DNA from: Lactifluus volemus
Taxonomy: Eukaryota; Basidiomycota; Agaricomycetes; Russulales; Russulaceae
Direction: 5' to 3'
Assembly: GCA_022376515.1 (NCBI GenBank)
Contig: WTXI01000264.1
Span: 1-50,350 of the forward strand
Length of the DNA: 50,350 nucleotides
Shown here: one piece after another, positions 1-9,595 of the stretch
Layout of the letters: the number at the start of each line of letters is the position of its first letter
Numbering within the stretch: the first letter of the stretch is position 1
The notes under the pieces: model-generated
The model's database searches: none
Seen by the model: the letters and a program-made list of their open reading frames with translations, nothing else
What the model was told of the DNA's origin: nothing
Program-made: the position numbers and the translations under genes

Positions 1-1
1 T

Positions 2-262
2 AGATCGCACTTGTGGTCCCAACTTTTTCATACGTTTACCTCTGTCCACAGTCTGTCCATACCTGCCACGCTACAGCTGTCCATTGCAGCTGCGTTGCAA
101 GGGCCCACGGGAGAATCGACTGCCGAAGTATTCCCCTTGCTACGCAACCTTTCCATCGTGGGGTATGTGTGGGACAACACCGCGCGACAAGGCATACAAT
201 CATTCATCGCAGCCCGTCAACGCAGTGGCCGCCCTGTAGCCGTCACGGTCTCTCGTTCGTAA
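2..262 (+). CDS. C-terminal end of an F-box/LRR-like protein (partial)
   Basis: The reading frame is open from the left edge of the window to a TAA at 260-262, giving the last ~86 residues of a protein whose start lies outside. The sequence has the look of a leucine-rich tail (SLSIPATLQLSIAAALQG, then LLRNLSIVGY) and ends with the stretch FIAARQRSGRPVAV. That ending is recalled from the large F-box-like families of Ceratobasidiaceae, where the protein closes shortly after such an ARQ-x-RPVAV segment. No F-box is visible here because it would be N-terminal. The family call rests on memory of similar tails, so only the open frame and the stop are certain. Confidence 0.5.
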   Translation, partial: RSHLWSQLFHTFTSVHSLSIPATLQLSIAAALQGPTGESTAEVFPLLRNLSIVGYVWDNTARQGIQSFIAARQRSGRPVAVTVSRS

Positions 263-1437
263 GGTCGTCATCCTTGGAACCATCCCCGTCTACCCTCGTC
301 TCATTATCTTGCGTGCCAGGATGGCGATCCTGAACTGGAAGCATTCGGCCGACCCATGTCATGTTTACAAAAAAAATATCTAATTCCCTGTGTCTCGAGC
401 TTTCACTTATCCGAATGCGTTACTATTTACACCAATCACTCGTAGCTGAATGTGTTTAATGACCAAGAGCCATGAACGGTTGTTCTCCTAATGTGAACTC
501 CAGAGTATCTTGGATTCACCTGGAAAGTCTGTGTGGGTGCATTTGCGTCACGCATCGGTCAGACCACCATACCAAAACTTTGGAGCCCTAGAAAAAGAGC
601 GTAGAAGAAAAGAGGAATCAACAAACATACTAAATATGTGTGGAATGTGATGCGTATGGGATGTTACTTGGGTAGAAGAATATATCCCATACCTTTCCCG
701 CCTGCCCAGCTTACACCCTCAACTTGATCAAAGATAGAAACGTACGGGAAACTTGAAATCTCTGGATCCAAGCTCTCAAAAGAGCGGGACGCTGCGTGTA
801 TTGGCCGTCCCCAATTCTCCGCGGGAAGTCTTTTCATCGATGCGAGACTTGTGGAGATGAATTCATGGCCAATGCTCTGAAAATGCAAATAGCTTGCGGA
901 TGTCTCCTTCGCAGAACTAGCGCAGCATGCCCGCAGCATTGACTGTGGTAGCCCACACAGGAAACGTCAACCTTGAACTCAGGATCTTTATTCAAGGGGA
1001 CTAGTGAATGTGCAAGGACAACGAATGTAAGTTCTGCGACGAAAAGAAAAGGTGACGTGTGGCTGTAACATGGAGGTGAAATTGCCACGCATGTCCCTTG
1101 GTCATCTTTCAAGCCCCTTATTCACATCCACAATTCCATCGCGCTGTGAGCGCTCACTGTGAGCTTGCGCAGCTCCACGCTCTGCATCGATGACGGATAT
1201 GTCCGTGATCAGGTTGTGGGGCCCGGATCGCAGGCAAGATATGGACCCCGACATGCTCTATTCTGTGACGGACAGTTATTGGCAACAAAAGTTTGAAATA
1301 AATTAGTCTTGCCCGAGCTGAGTCACGTGTCGCATCTCCAAAGTGACTGTGCCCGTGGGAACAGACTCGGATGCACTGTAGTACATTGAACAAGGTGGTG
1401 AAGAACCTGTGACCGTACTAGTACTTCTAATACCACC
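263..1437. other. Intergenic, no supported gene
   Basis: About 1.2 kb between the F-box-like tail and ERG27. Two overlapping minus-strand open frames (664-939 and 834-1112) could be spliced together, but neither gives a recognisable domain and no convincing pair of splice sites links them. No repeat or RNA gene was seen. It presumably contains the ERG27 promoter at its right end. Confidence 0.5.
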
Positions 1438-3001
1438 ATGTCCTCTCTAACCAGACCAGCGTGGCCCATCGTCATCGTAACAGGTGCAAACAAGTATGTG
1501 GATATCCTTCATCTTCCCGTCTCACTTGAACTCCGCTCACCCACCTTCCGTGCGGCCAGTGGCGTGGGCTTCGGTATCTGTCGCCGTCTCCTCTACGGCT
1601 TCGCGCAAGACAGTCCAGATGACGCTCGTCCGCTGTTTCCACACTCAGGCGCAGACGAACCGGGAATAGAGTACCCCTGCGCTGGCCTGACGCTCATCAT
1701 GGCCTGTCGTAGTCGGCAGCGTGCAGAGGCCGCGCGCACACAGCTACTCTCGTTGTTTGATAGTGACGTGGAACGACTGAGGAAGTTACCCGGAGGCGCA
1801 GAACGCGTGATCGCCTTCCGCGCGAACCTCGTCATTGCGGTACATACTCTCGATCTCGCGTCTGTTCAAAGCACGCTCGCGTTTTGCGGATGAGGTGGCG
1901 CGCACGTGAGTCTTTTTCTTCTGTCCCTTGGGTCTGGTTGTCCCTGAGTCGGATGCGTATGTGCGGGACGGTGTAGGTACCCGTACGTGTCACATCTCGT
2001 GTGCAATGCGGGCGTTGCGCCATTCTTGAACATCTCGTGGTCGCTCCTCCTCCGGCAGGTCTGGAGGAACTTCTTGGAACTCGATATGTTGCAACTGGTG
2101 ACAATCCCCAACTACAACATCCAACGTAGGGCTATGATGAGCGACGATGGGCTCGGGTGGGTCTGGCAGTGCAACGTGTTTGGGCACTACATCCTCGTGC
2201 GTTGTTGCCTCCTTCCAAGTCTTTGACATTGACATTACCCTCTTAATCGTGCTTCCCACGTGACATCAGTGCCGGGCGTTGGAAGCAAAGCTCGCGGCGT
2301 CACAGACGGGACCTGGTCGCGTTTTGTGGATGTCCTCTCTCACGGCACACGCGGATAACTTTTACGACCGACCGGACTGGCAGCTCGTAGATAGCTCACA
2401 GCCCTATGAGGGATCTAAATCCAGATAGAACTCATCCGTGCCGAGCTCTCGCGCCGCGCTGGGCCAGCCTCTCCGGTTCGCCACTTTACCGTTCATCCTG
2501 GCGTGGTGTTCTCCTCGATAGACGCGGCTCTCGTCGGCGGTTTCATGTCTCAGATGAAGCTTTTAGTGTTTTATCTTGTGCGTAATTCCTCTTTCTTTTC
2601 TTCTTTCGAGCCCATTCTTCTAACCACTGCTTCGAGTTCGCTTCGCTGATTTTCTGGCCCGCGCCCTTTTGTAGGCCCGGTGCTTAGGCTCTTTGCACCA
2701 CAACATCTCGTCCTGGAATGGTGCCGCTGCCATGGCCCACGTCTGCCTCGCTCCTCTTGCATTCATTCCCGTCTTTCTGTCTGCCGTAGGGACACCAACC
2801 ACGCGGGACAAGGGGCAGCAGGAAGAAGATCTGCTTCCGGCATATCTGCATTCCGTAACAGATCGCATGGGACACAGCGGTGTTGCTCTAGCACCATTCT
2901 ATGGATGGCCTGAGCACGAAAAGACTGCGGCGCGCTTGGTGGATCGGTGTGAGGGGTTATACCAGTCTTTCGTCGCAGTGGGGGGAAAGTCCGAGCCATA
3001 G
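1438..3001 (+). CDS. ERG27: 3-keto-steroid reductase ERG27, five exons, two single-base frame breaks
   Basis: This is a short-chain dehydrogenase of ergosterol synthesis that reduces the 3-keto group during sterol C4 demethylation with Erg25/26/28. Exons by eye: 1438-1493, 1560-1905, 1977-2196, 2270-2577, 2675-3001. Splicing exon 1 to 2 gives the cofactor motif TGANNGVGFG. Later come MACRS, VCNAG, WQCNVFGHY, WMSSL and the catalytic Y-E-G-S-K (Tyr 2405-2407, Lys 2417-2419), then FTVHPGVV and an intact C-terminus. Two lesions interrupt the frame. There is one base too many in GCGTTTTGCGGA (1879-1890), where LAF-(A/C)-DEV should run on; it leads to a TGA at 1891. One base is missing at about 2420, straight after the catalytic Lys. 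The two shifts cancel, so total length stays a multiple of three (about 418 residues if repaired). This is either a pseudogene or residual assembly error; the gene is normally single copy. Confidence 0.82.
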
Positions 3002-3505
3002 ATGCGACCGCCAAAACACATCATGTCTGTTACATGTACTATACCCTAAAAATAAGATAGGACTAATGATGGATTGACATGCTACAGGAGGTTCGAGAAT
3101 AACTGGTGTTGCAGTGATTCTGCCGAGCCACGCTTCCCCTTTGCGTGGTGGTTATTCGCTTGATGTTGGTATGGCATGTCGCCAGCAAAGGATCTTATTG
3201 ACAAGTGGCAAAGCATGTGCACGTCTTGTTCTGTACAGATCCGTACGAAATAACCCACAAAAACATATGTTACGTATTACCTAGAATGATGAATGAAGAA
3301 ATAAATGTTTGGATGTCTATGATGAAACGAGACACAAAAATGAATCGTAACATTCAAGTGGATAAAAGAATCGTGCTGAGAGAATATCATTTTGTTTTTG
3401 TTTTTATTTTTAAAAAAGGTCCGTTGCTTTCATTATAGCAATCCATCAAATTGTTTATAATCTATCGTGAGACTCCCACTCATGATGAACAGCAGAGCTT
3501 GCACT
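3002..3505. other. Spacer between convergent ERG27 and ferritin-like genes
   Basis: Convergent 3' flanks with no gene seen. Parts match 7671-8385 in the second copy. A stretch around 3125-3160 carries a short hairpin (CCACGC...GCGTGG) that is absent from the other copy. 3390-3420 is T/A rich. Confidence 0.5.
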
Positions 3506-4729
3506 CTATTGCGGATTCGTGGTCACGAGGCTGCCGATCGGGTCGGGTGCCGTGTCAACGAAGGTCAAGGCTGGACCCGCGACGATCAGGTTGCTCTGGC
3601 CCTGACGTTGTGCGATGTCGGCGCTCAGCGGCTGGGTGGAGTTCGTGATGTAAACGAGGGTGGCGCCATTAAAGCCTGATGGAATGGCGCATTGACTGGC
3701 GTCCAAGGCGACTACGCTGTTCGAGTTAATTAGTTGACAGGTTAACTTCTGTAGACACGGGGCGCAATGGGTGTGTATGCGTTAGAGACACGTCGGTTGT
3801 GGTGCGAAGACTAAGTCGGACTTACGGTGGTGCTACTGGTGAGGGCATTTGAGGTGTTAGTAGTCCCGCTTCCGGTAGTTGAGGAGAACGTTAGTTTAGT
3901 GCCGGTGGTGACGAGACCGGTATTGGTGATTTGGAGAGGGGGGTTGGCTGATAACGTGAAGGCGATAAAAGAAGAATTAGTGAACAGCACCAGTAAGTCA
4001 GGAGTAGAGAGCCCACATTGTATGCCAGTGTTGCAACCTGTGAGTATGTTACTGAGAATAGTTTGCCCCTCACTGGCAAGAATGGGAGTTTCAAAGGCTT
4101 GGGGGGAACCTGAAGCACCATTCAATATGCTGAGGGTTGACTGGTGGCGGGAATCGACGGTTGCTTGGGAATTGACTTGGGTGAGGTCACCCGCATTACC
4201 GATGGTGTTCATTATACCAACGTAAGTGCTCGCAACAACTTGTTTGATGACTCGTGCATTCGTCAGCGCTGTAGCGGCATCTTTCTCGGCACCGGCTAGA
4301 TTGAACTGACAAGTCAGCGCCACTTGGCCAGCGCCCTGAAGGAGCGACTGTATCAGGGTGTTAGAGACACCATAAAGAGAGATGGGCCAAAGCAGAGGGT
4401 AGATACACACATCTAAGCCCGCAGCGTGAGTCGCGTCCTCATTCCCGATGGTGTTGAGTTCGGCAGTAACAGTGGCCCCATCCGTGGAGCCAGCGGCGGT
4501 GAAATCCTGAGATGTAAATTTCTTCAGAATGTCCTGGTAAAATTGCGTCTGCATCTTCTCGAAAAGATTCATGAGTTCTGAGGAACGTTCATAAGCCTCG
4601 GGATCAATGAGGGTATGGAAAATACTCACGGAAGTTCTGAATCGTGCTGGGTTGAGCAGTGGCACGGCGGACCGGCACGGCGGACACAACGAGAGGAACA
4701 AGAGCTACAGCCAAGTATTTGAACAACAT
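3506..4729 (-). CDS. Secreted ferritin-like (Rds1-type) protein, copy A; frameshift in last exon
   Basis: Exons on the minus strand: 4729-4630, 4577-4411, 4347-3826, 3749-3506. The N-terminus MLFKYLAVALVPLVVSAVPV is a clear secretory signal. Mature features are a ferritin-like helix FEKMQTQFYQDILKKF, the motif EDATH, a second helix with SRHQS, then a C-terminal part with VYITN and VAGPA. This order matches the stress-responsive/desiccation-related ferritin-like family (Rds1 of yeasts; Ferritin_2). Metal binding is not shown. Exon 4 has three T where the paralogue has two (plus-strand GCTGTTTCGAG at 3716-3726), so exon lengths total 1,033 nt and the frame is lost about 9 codons into exon 4, ending after ~26 residues. 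Downstream of the lesion the old frame stays open to 3506 and is well conserved, so the break is very recent or an assembly indel. Confidence 0.75.
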
Positions 4730-7037
4730 GTTTGTCAAAGGGTAAATTTAATAGTCGCTTCCGGGAAGATCAGCCTGTTAGGTGTGGTTGAAGGCAAGTA
4801 ATTAAGGGGAGCAACCTGGCTACCCCAAGACTAGCGAAAAGTTAAAAGGATAACTGAGTGATGACGATAGAAAGTATACACACCTAGGAAAGAGAAAAGA
4901 GCGAACAGAGAAAGTGGACAAGGACAGGAAAGACATCGTGAGCGAGTCGAACTTTTATGTTAGACTGCGAGTACAGAGCAGGGTATCATGATGTGGCGGC
5001 GCTAGCCCGAAGAACACTGATTTCTTCCGTCTCCGAGACGGAAGAAATCAGTGTTCGTCTGCGAATCATACCTCGGTGTACCCGGGCCAGTTTGTTCACA
5101 ATTAGTGTTGATCCGTGCTCGCCACGGGATCGACAGGATCACGTCCCACGCATCAGAGGGACCTGTTTGGAAGACGTACACGATCATCGAAACTGACGGG
5201 TAGCCACGCGCACCCGAAGCGAACCAGCCGAATTGCAAATAAGTGGCGCGGAGTTGCAGTAAATGCCGTAATAAGGTCGCATTCTCCGCCGGCCCGGAAC
5301 TACTGCGCCTATGGTCACTTCCTATTGACACTCAGGCTGAAAGACATGTCAGCGCAGGATGGCAAATGTTGTTTGAACGTTGTCATTCGAAAGCAGAAAG
5401 CTGGCATGAAAAATGAAAGTGGCTGGGCATCCAGGTTAGAGCCTTTCTAACAATTCGGACTTTCATTCGAAATCACTGCCACGTGAGCAGCATCAGCGTG
5501 GACTGTGATACTCGAGAAGTTGAGCGAAATGTTAAAACGCGAGATCACCCCTCACCAAACTCAGTTAGAGGATCCAACTAAACAAGACATTGAAGCCAGA
5601 CAGGGTCGAGGTGAACAGGATTTATCACCTTGATCGAAATGTCGGCCGAAATCATGATAGCCACAGTTCGGATCGAGAACGATGTGTGACACAACTGAGT
5701 GACGGGTAAAGGCAGTGTTCAAATTGCCAATGCCGCGAAAGAGGGCAGAGAAGTGCAACTAATTCAACTGAGATGACACTGTATTGTTAATGCCGCGAAC
5801 AAAGGACAGAATGAGGGAAGCATACATCTCACGACAGCCACAGTGTGTGTTGTAAGGGAGAGCTGTGAGAAGAAAGGTAACATACCTTGCCATGATGTAA
5901 GAGGATCTAGGAATTGCGTGACACAAGGCACGGGGTAAGGGAAAAGCGGGGCAGCATTGATGTTCAGAACTTGAGGTTGGACACAACAACCGGCACCTGC
6001 AGCATTTGAATGAGGTATCTCCGTTCGTCTCTCATAACACATCCTTTGTGCTGGTCCTGAGCGTGATGATCAGATAAACGGATGGGTGATTAGCCTCACG
6101 GCATTGTAACGTCGACACCTGCAGCGCCCACTTGTTCAGAGCATGAGAAACCCCGCTCACGTTGGCTGACAGTGTTGGAATCGCGCAAGACAGTGACATG
6201 TGCATGAAGTTGGTTCAGAGATTGCGCTTTCAAATTTTGAGATTGATTTGGGCTCTGCGCGAATAATAGTGGTCCCTCATATTCCCCCACAGAACTCGGC
6301 GTCCACACCAGTTTCATGTCCAGATTCTGGGGATTTGCCTGCGCCACACCCTCTCCTGGGCTGGCACTGCAATGACACAGACCATCTGGTAAGCTGTCCT
6401 ATTATTTAGCCATCGAACAAATCTCTCATCCATCTTCAGGCCACAAGAAATGTCAGACACTTTAAAGGTTAGGCAGACCAGAGACCCCTAGATTCAGACA
6501 GACTGATCACATTGCAGCCTGACTTAGTCGCCCTACAGCTGGTTGCGCAAAATTAGTCACGCGGGATGATTTCAACATCCAGACACGAACACAAAGCAAA
6601 TTTCTCGCCGAGGTGACCTTGTTCGACCACCGATTCACTGCGTATCAAGCCATGCATGGTTGCAGCAGTTGGTATGTACACCACGCGGCGGATGATGCAT
6701 GATGGGAGGAGACTGGGTGAGCGTCCCATTGTTGGGCAATTTTAGGTCGATCACGTGCTAATAAATCAGGCTCCTCGAGAGGACTGCCACCGACTGCACT
6801 GACTGCAGCGATGACACGGACACGGGTTTCAGTTAATGATGGTCCCTAGCTCGTGGGGCATCGCCGTCGCGCACCCTCAACTTCGCCATCATCTCCGCTC
6901 GGGCATAGGGTATGTCTGCCCATCGGCATCTAGCCCCTCTGGGGGAGCGTATCATTGATTGCAGGGCACTGGCACCGGTTTGCTAATGCTACTTTGGCGA
7001 GGCCGATTGCTTCTATCACGAACTAATTATTGTCTTC
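4730..7037. other. Intergenic between the two duplicated blocks
   Basis: About 2.3 kb. The first ~360 bp are the duplicated promoter side of the ferritin-like gene. The remainder (5089-7037) is not duplicated in this window and shows only short open frames without recognisable domains on either strand. A weak local repetition (AATGCCGCGAA at about 5731 and 5790) and the palindrome at 5012-5056 are the only structures seen. Confidence 0.5.
5012..5056. repeat. Perfect 22-bp inverted repeat with 1-nt spacer
   Basis: The arm GAACACTGATTTCTTCCGTCTC (5012-5033), a single C, then its exact reverse complement (5035-5056). It lies ~280 bp upstream of the copy A ferritin-like start. The homologous place in copy B (about 9817-9842) has only one arm, as ..CACTGATTTCTTCTGTCTCTCACACCTCGG, so the second arm is present in one copy only. 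Confidence 0.95.
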
Positions 7038-7670
7038 TGGGCCTGATCGCGTTTTGTGAATGTCCTCTCTCACGGCAGATACCTCCTCGACTGGCAGCTC
7101 GTAGACAGCTCACAGCCATATACGTAAATGAGGGGCCCAAATTCTCACCAGTGCCGAGCTCTCGCGCCGCGCTGGGACATCCTCTCCGGTTCGCCATTTT
7201 ACCGTTCATCCTGGCGTGGTGTTCTAGTCGTGAGACTCGGCAGTTTCACGTATCATATGAAGCTTGTAGTGTTTTGTCTTGTGCGTAATTCTTTTTTTTT
7301 GAGCGCATTCTTCCACCACTGCTTCGAGTTCGCTTCGCTGATTTTCTGGCCCGCGCCCTTTCATAGGCCCGGTGCTTGGGCTCTTTGCACCACAACATCT
7401 CGTCCTGGAATGGTGCCGCTTGCCATGGCCCACGTCCCTGTCTTTCTGTCTGCTGTGGGGACACGGACCGCGCAGGACAAGGGGCAGTAGAATGAAGGTC
7501 TGCTTCCGGCGTGTCTGCATTCCGTAACAGATTGCATAGGGCGCAGCGGTGTTGCTCTAGCACCATTCTACGGATGGCCTAAGCACGAAAATACTGCGGT
7601 GCGCTTAGTGGATCGGTGTGAGGGGTTATATCAGTCTTTCGTCGCAGTAGGGGGAAAGTCCGAGCCATAA
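7038..7670 (+). pseudogene. ERG27 3' fragment, decayed second copy
   Basis: The segment matches the last two exons of ERG27 (copy A 2308-3001). Lesions seen against copy A: TGG to TGA in the WMSSL segment (GTTTTGTGAATG), loss of the NFYDRPD codons, a rearranged YEGSK region so that the catalytic Tyr-Lys pair is gone, deletion of about seven codons after MAH, and CAG to TAG in DKGQ (7488-7490). The exon that would carry the Rossmann dinucleotide motif is absent. The last ~60 codons to the TAA at 7668-7670 still read well. This is a truncated, non-functional duplicate. Confidence 0.85.
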
Positions 7671-8385
7671 ATGCAACCGAAAAAGTACACCATGTCTGCT
7701 ACATGTACTATCCCCTCAAATACGATAGGACTAGAGATGAACTGAGATGCCATTGGAAGTTCGAGAATACCTGGTGTGTATTATTATGTTACTGTAATCA
7801 TGTCATAGCAGGCGCTTGAGGTGAGCGGATAATATCACCGAGTCTGTGGCTTCTAAGTCCGACTTTGAGACTACTTGAAACCTGTATGTTGTAGTATGTG
7901 CGAATTGTTGGTCCCACAATAGTAGGTGATTAAAGAAACAGATGGACTAGCAATAGACTTCATCTCAAATGTGATAGGTTCAATTATGCCAGTTAGGAGG
8001 CTAGTATTCTTTGGTCGCTCGCTGGCAGTTATAAGGGAAGTCAGACTTATTTGACTGTAACAGAATGGGAAAAGAGGGCACGATATGAATGACGTGTCTG
8101 TCACTCACTCTCATATTTTTTCTCTCTCTCCTAATTCGTGTTAATAGTTTTTCTCCCATTACCACGCAAGTGTAGGGTGAAGCTCCGTGCGAAATAACCC
8201 ACAAAACATACGTTACATATTACCTAGAATGATGAACGATGTAACTTCGAACCGCTGGATGTCTATGATGGAAGGGCATTATTGTAAACGAGCGAGTGGA
8301 GAAAAAAAATCGTACTAAGAGAAAAAAAAAAGGCATTTAAAAAAGAAAAGAAACAAAGGTCCATTGCTCTCATTACAGTAATCCA
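7671..8385. other. Spacer 3' of the ERG27 fragment
   Basis: Its ends match copy A (start ATGTCTGCTACATGTACTAT; end GAAATAACCCACAAAACATA). The central ~400 bp (7780-8185) has no match in copy A; no terminal repeats or coding frame were found in it. 8300-8360 is A-rich. Confidence 0.5.
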
Positions 8386-9595
8386 TCAAACTATATTCTT
8401 GCCGATCTGGTCGGGTGCCCCGGTAGTGAAAATCATGGCTGGACCTGCGACGACCGCGCCGTTCTGGCCCGCACGTACTTGTGCGTTGGTGCTCAGCGGC
8501 TGGCTGGTATTCGTGATGTAAACGAGGTTGGGGCCATCAATGGTTTGTGGAACGACGCATTGACTGGCCGACTGGACGGATACGGTGTTCGAGTTCATTA
8601 TTTGACAGGATAAATTCTGTAGACAAGGGGCGGAAGGGATTGTGTATGCGTTAAAAACACGTCGGTTGCGGTGTGAAGACGGGGACCAAGTTGGACTTAC
8701 GGAGGTGTTATTGTTGAGGGCAGATGAGCTGAACTGTAACTGGGTGCCCGCGGTGATGGAACCGGTATTGGTGATGGTGAGAGGATTGTTGGCTGATAAC
8801 GTGAAAGCAAGCAAAGGAGTATTAGTGAACGGCACCAGTAAGTAGTCAGGAGTAGAGAGCCCACATTGTGCGGTGAGGTTGCAACCTGAGGCTACTACGT
8901 CATGGACAAGAGCGCCCACCTCAGGGGGATTAAGGGGTATATCAAGGGGTTGGGCGGAAGGTGATTGTCCACTGAGTAGGTTGAGGATTGACTGGTGGCG
9001 GCCCTCAGTGCCTGCGATGCTACTGGCTGCGGTGAGGATACTCGGGTCGTTGATGTTGCTTAAAGCACCAAGGTAAGCGCCAACACCAACTTGTTCGAAG
9101 GTTCGTGCACTCGCCACCGCTTGAGCGGGATCTGTCAAGTGATTGCTGAAATCGAACTGACAAGTCGACAGCGCTCCGCCACTGCCGGCAATGACCCCCT
9201 GTACCAGCGTGTTAGAGACAACTTAAAGAGAGATGGGCCAAAGCAGAGGGTCGATGATACGCACCTGAAGGGTCTGATCGTGAGTCGCTTCCTGACTCTG
9301 GATGTTGCTTATCTCATTAATAACAAGGTTCCCATCCTTGAAGCCAGAGGCTGCGAAATCCGCTGGTTTAAATTTCGACAGCATTTGCTGGTAAAATGAT
9401 GACTCCAGTTTCTCGAGATAATCGGCGAATTCTGAGGAACGTTCATAAGCCTCGAGATTGATGAGGGTATGAAAAGTACTCACGGGCGACCGCAACGGTG
9501 CCGGGGTCAAGAGGCTGAGTCACGTTGGCACGGCGGACCGGCACGGCGGACACAACGAGAGGAGCAAGAGCTACAGCCAGGTATTTGAACAACAT
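8386..9595 (-). CDS. Secreted ferritin-like (Rds1-type) protein, copy B, intact
   Basis: Exons: 9595-9484, 9431-9265, 9198-8701, 8616-8386, total 1,008 nt, 335 residues. The signal peptide MLFKYLAVALAPLVVSAVPV is followed by a ferritin-like domain: first helix LEKLESSFYQQMLSKF, motif QEATHDQ, second helix with EGRHQSILNLL, a Cys-containing segment GCNLTAQCGLSTPDY, a beta-rich C-terminal half and the ending VVAGPAMIF...IGKNIV. All three introns (52, 66, 84 nt) have GT..AG ends and keep the frame. Family members are secreted or stress-induced proteins with a ferritin-like four-helix core; enzymatic activity is not established. This copy shows what copy A would encode without its indel. Confidence 0.82.

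Larger units (their letters stand above)
2308..5088. repeat. Segmental duplication, copy A (ERG27 3' half + ferritin-like gene)
   Basis: From the ERG27 segment starting GGACCTGGTCGCGTTTTGTGG to the motif CTCGGTGTACCCGGGCC the sequence is collinear with 7038-9858. Matching landmarks are the ERG27 C-terminal exon, the intergenic block GAAATAACCCACAAAA...ATTACCTAGAATGATGAA, all exons and introns of the minus-strand ferritin-like gene, and its 5' flank AAGACTAGCGAAAAGTTAAAAGGA. Divergence is substantial and includes indels, so the duplication is not recent. Confidence 0.85.

Noticed and set aside
664..1112. Two overlapping minus-strand frames as a possible spliced gene
   Set aside because: No convincing intron joins them and no domain was recognised; left as unassigned.
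5089..7037. Transposon remnant between the duplicates
   Set aside because: No transposase, reverse transcriptase or integrase motif in any frame.
7780..8185. Copy B specific block as an inserted transposon or MITE
   Set aside because: No terminal inverted repeats or target-site duplication could be seen.
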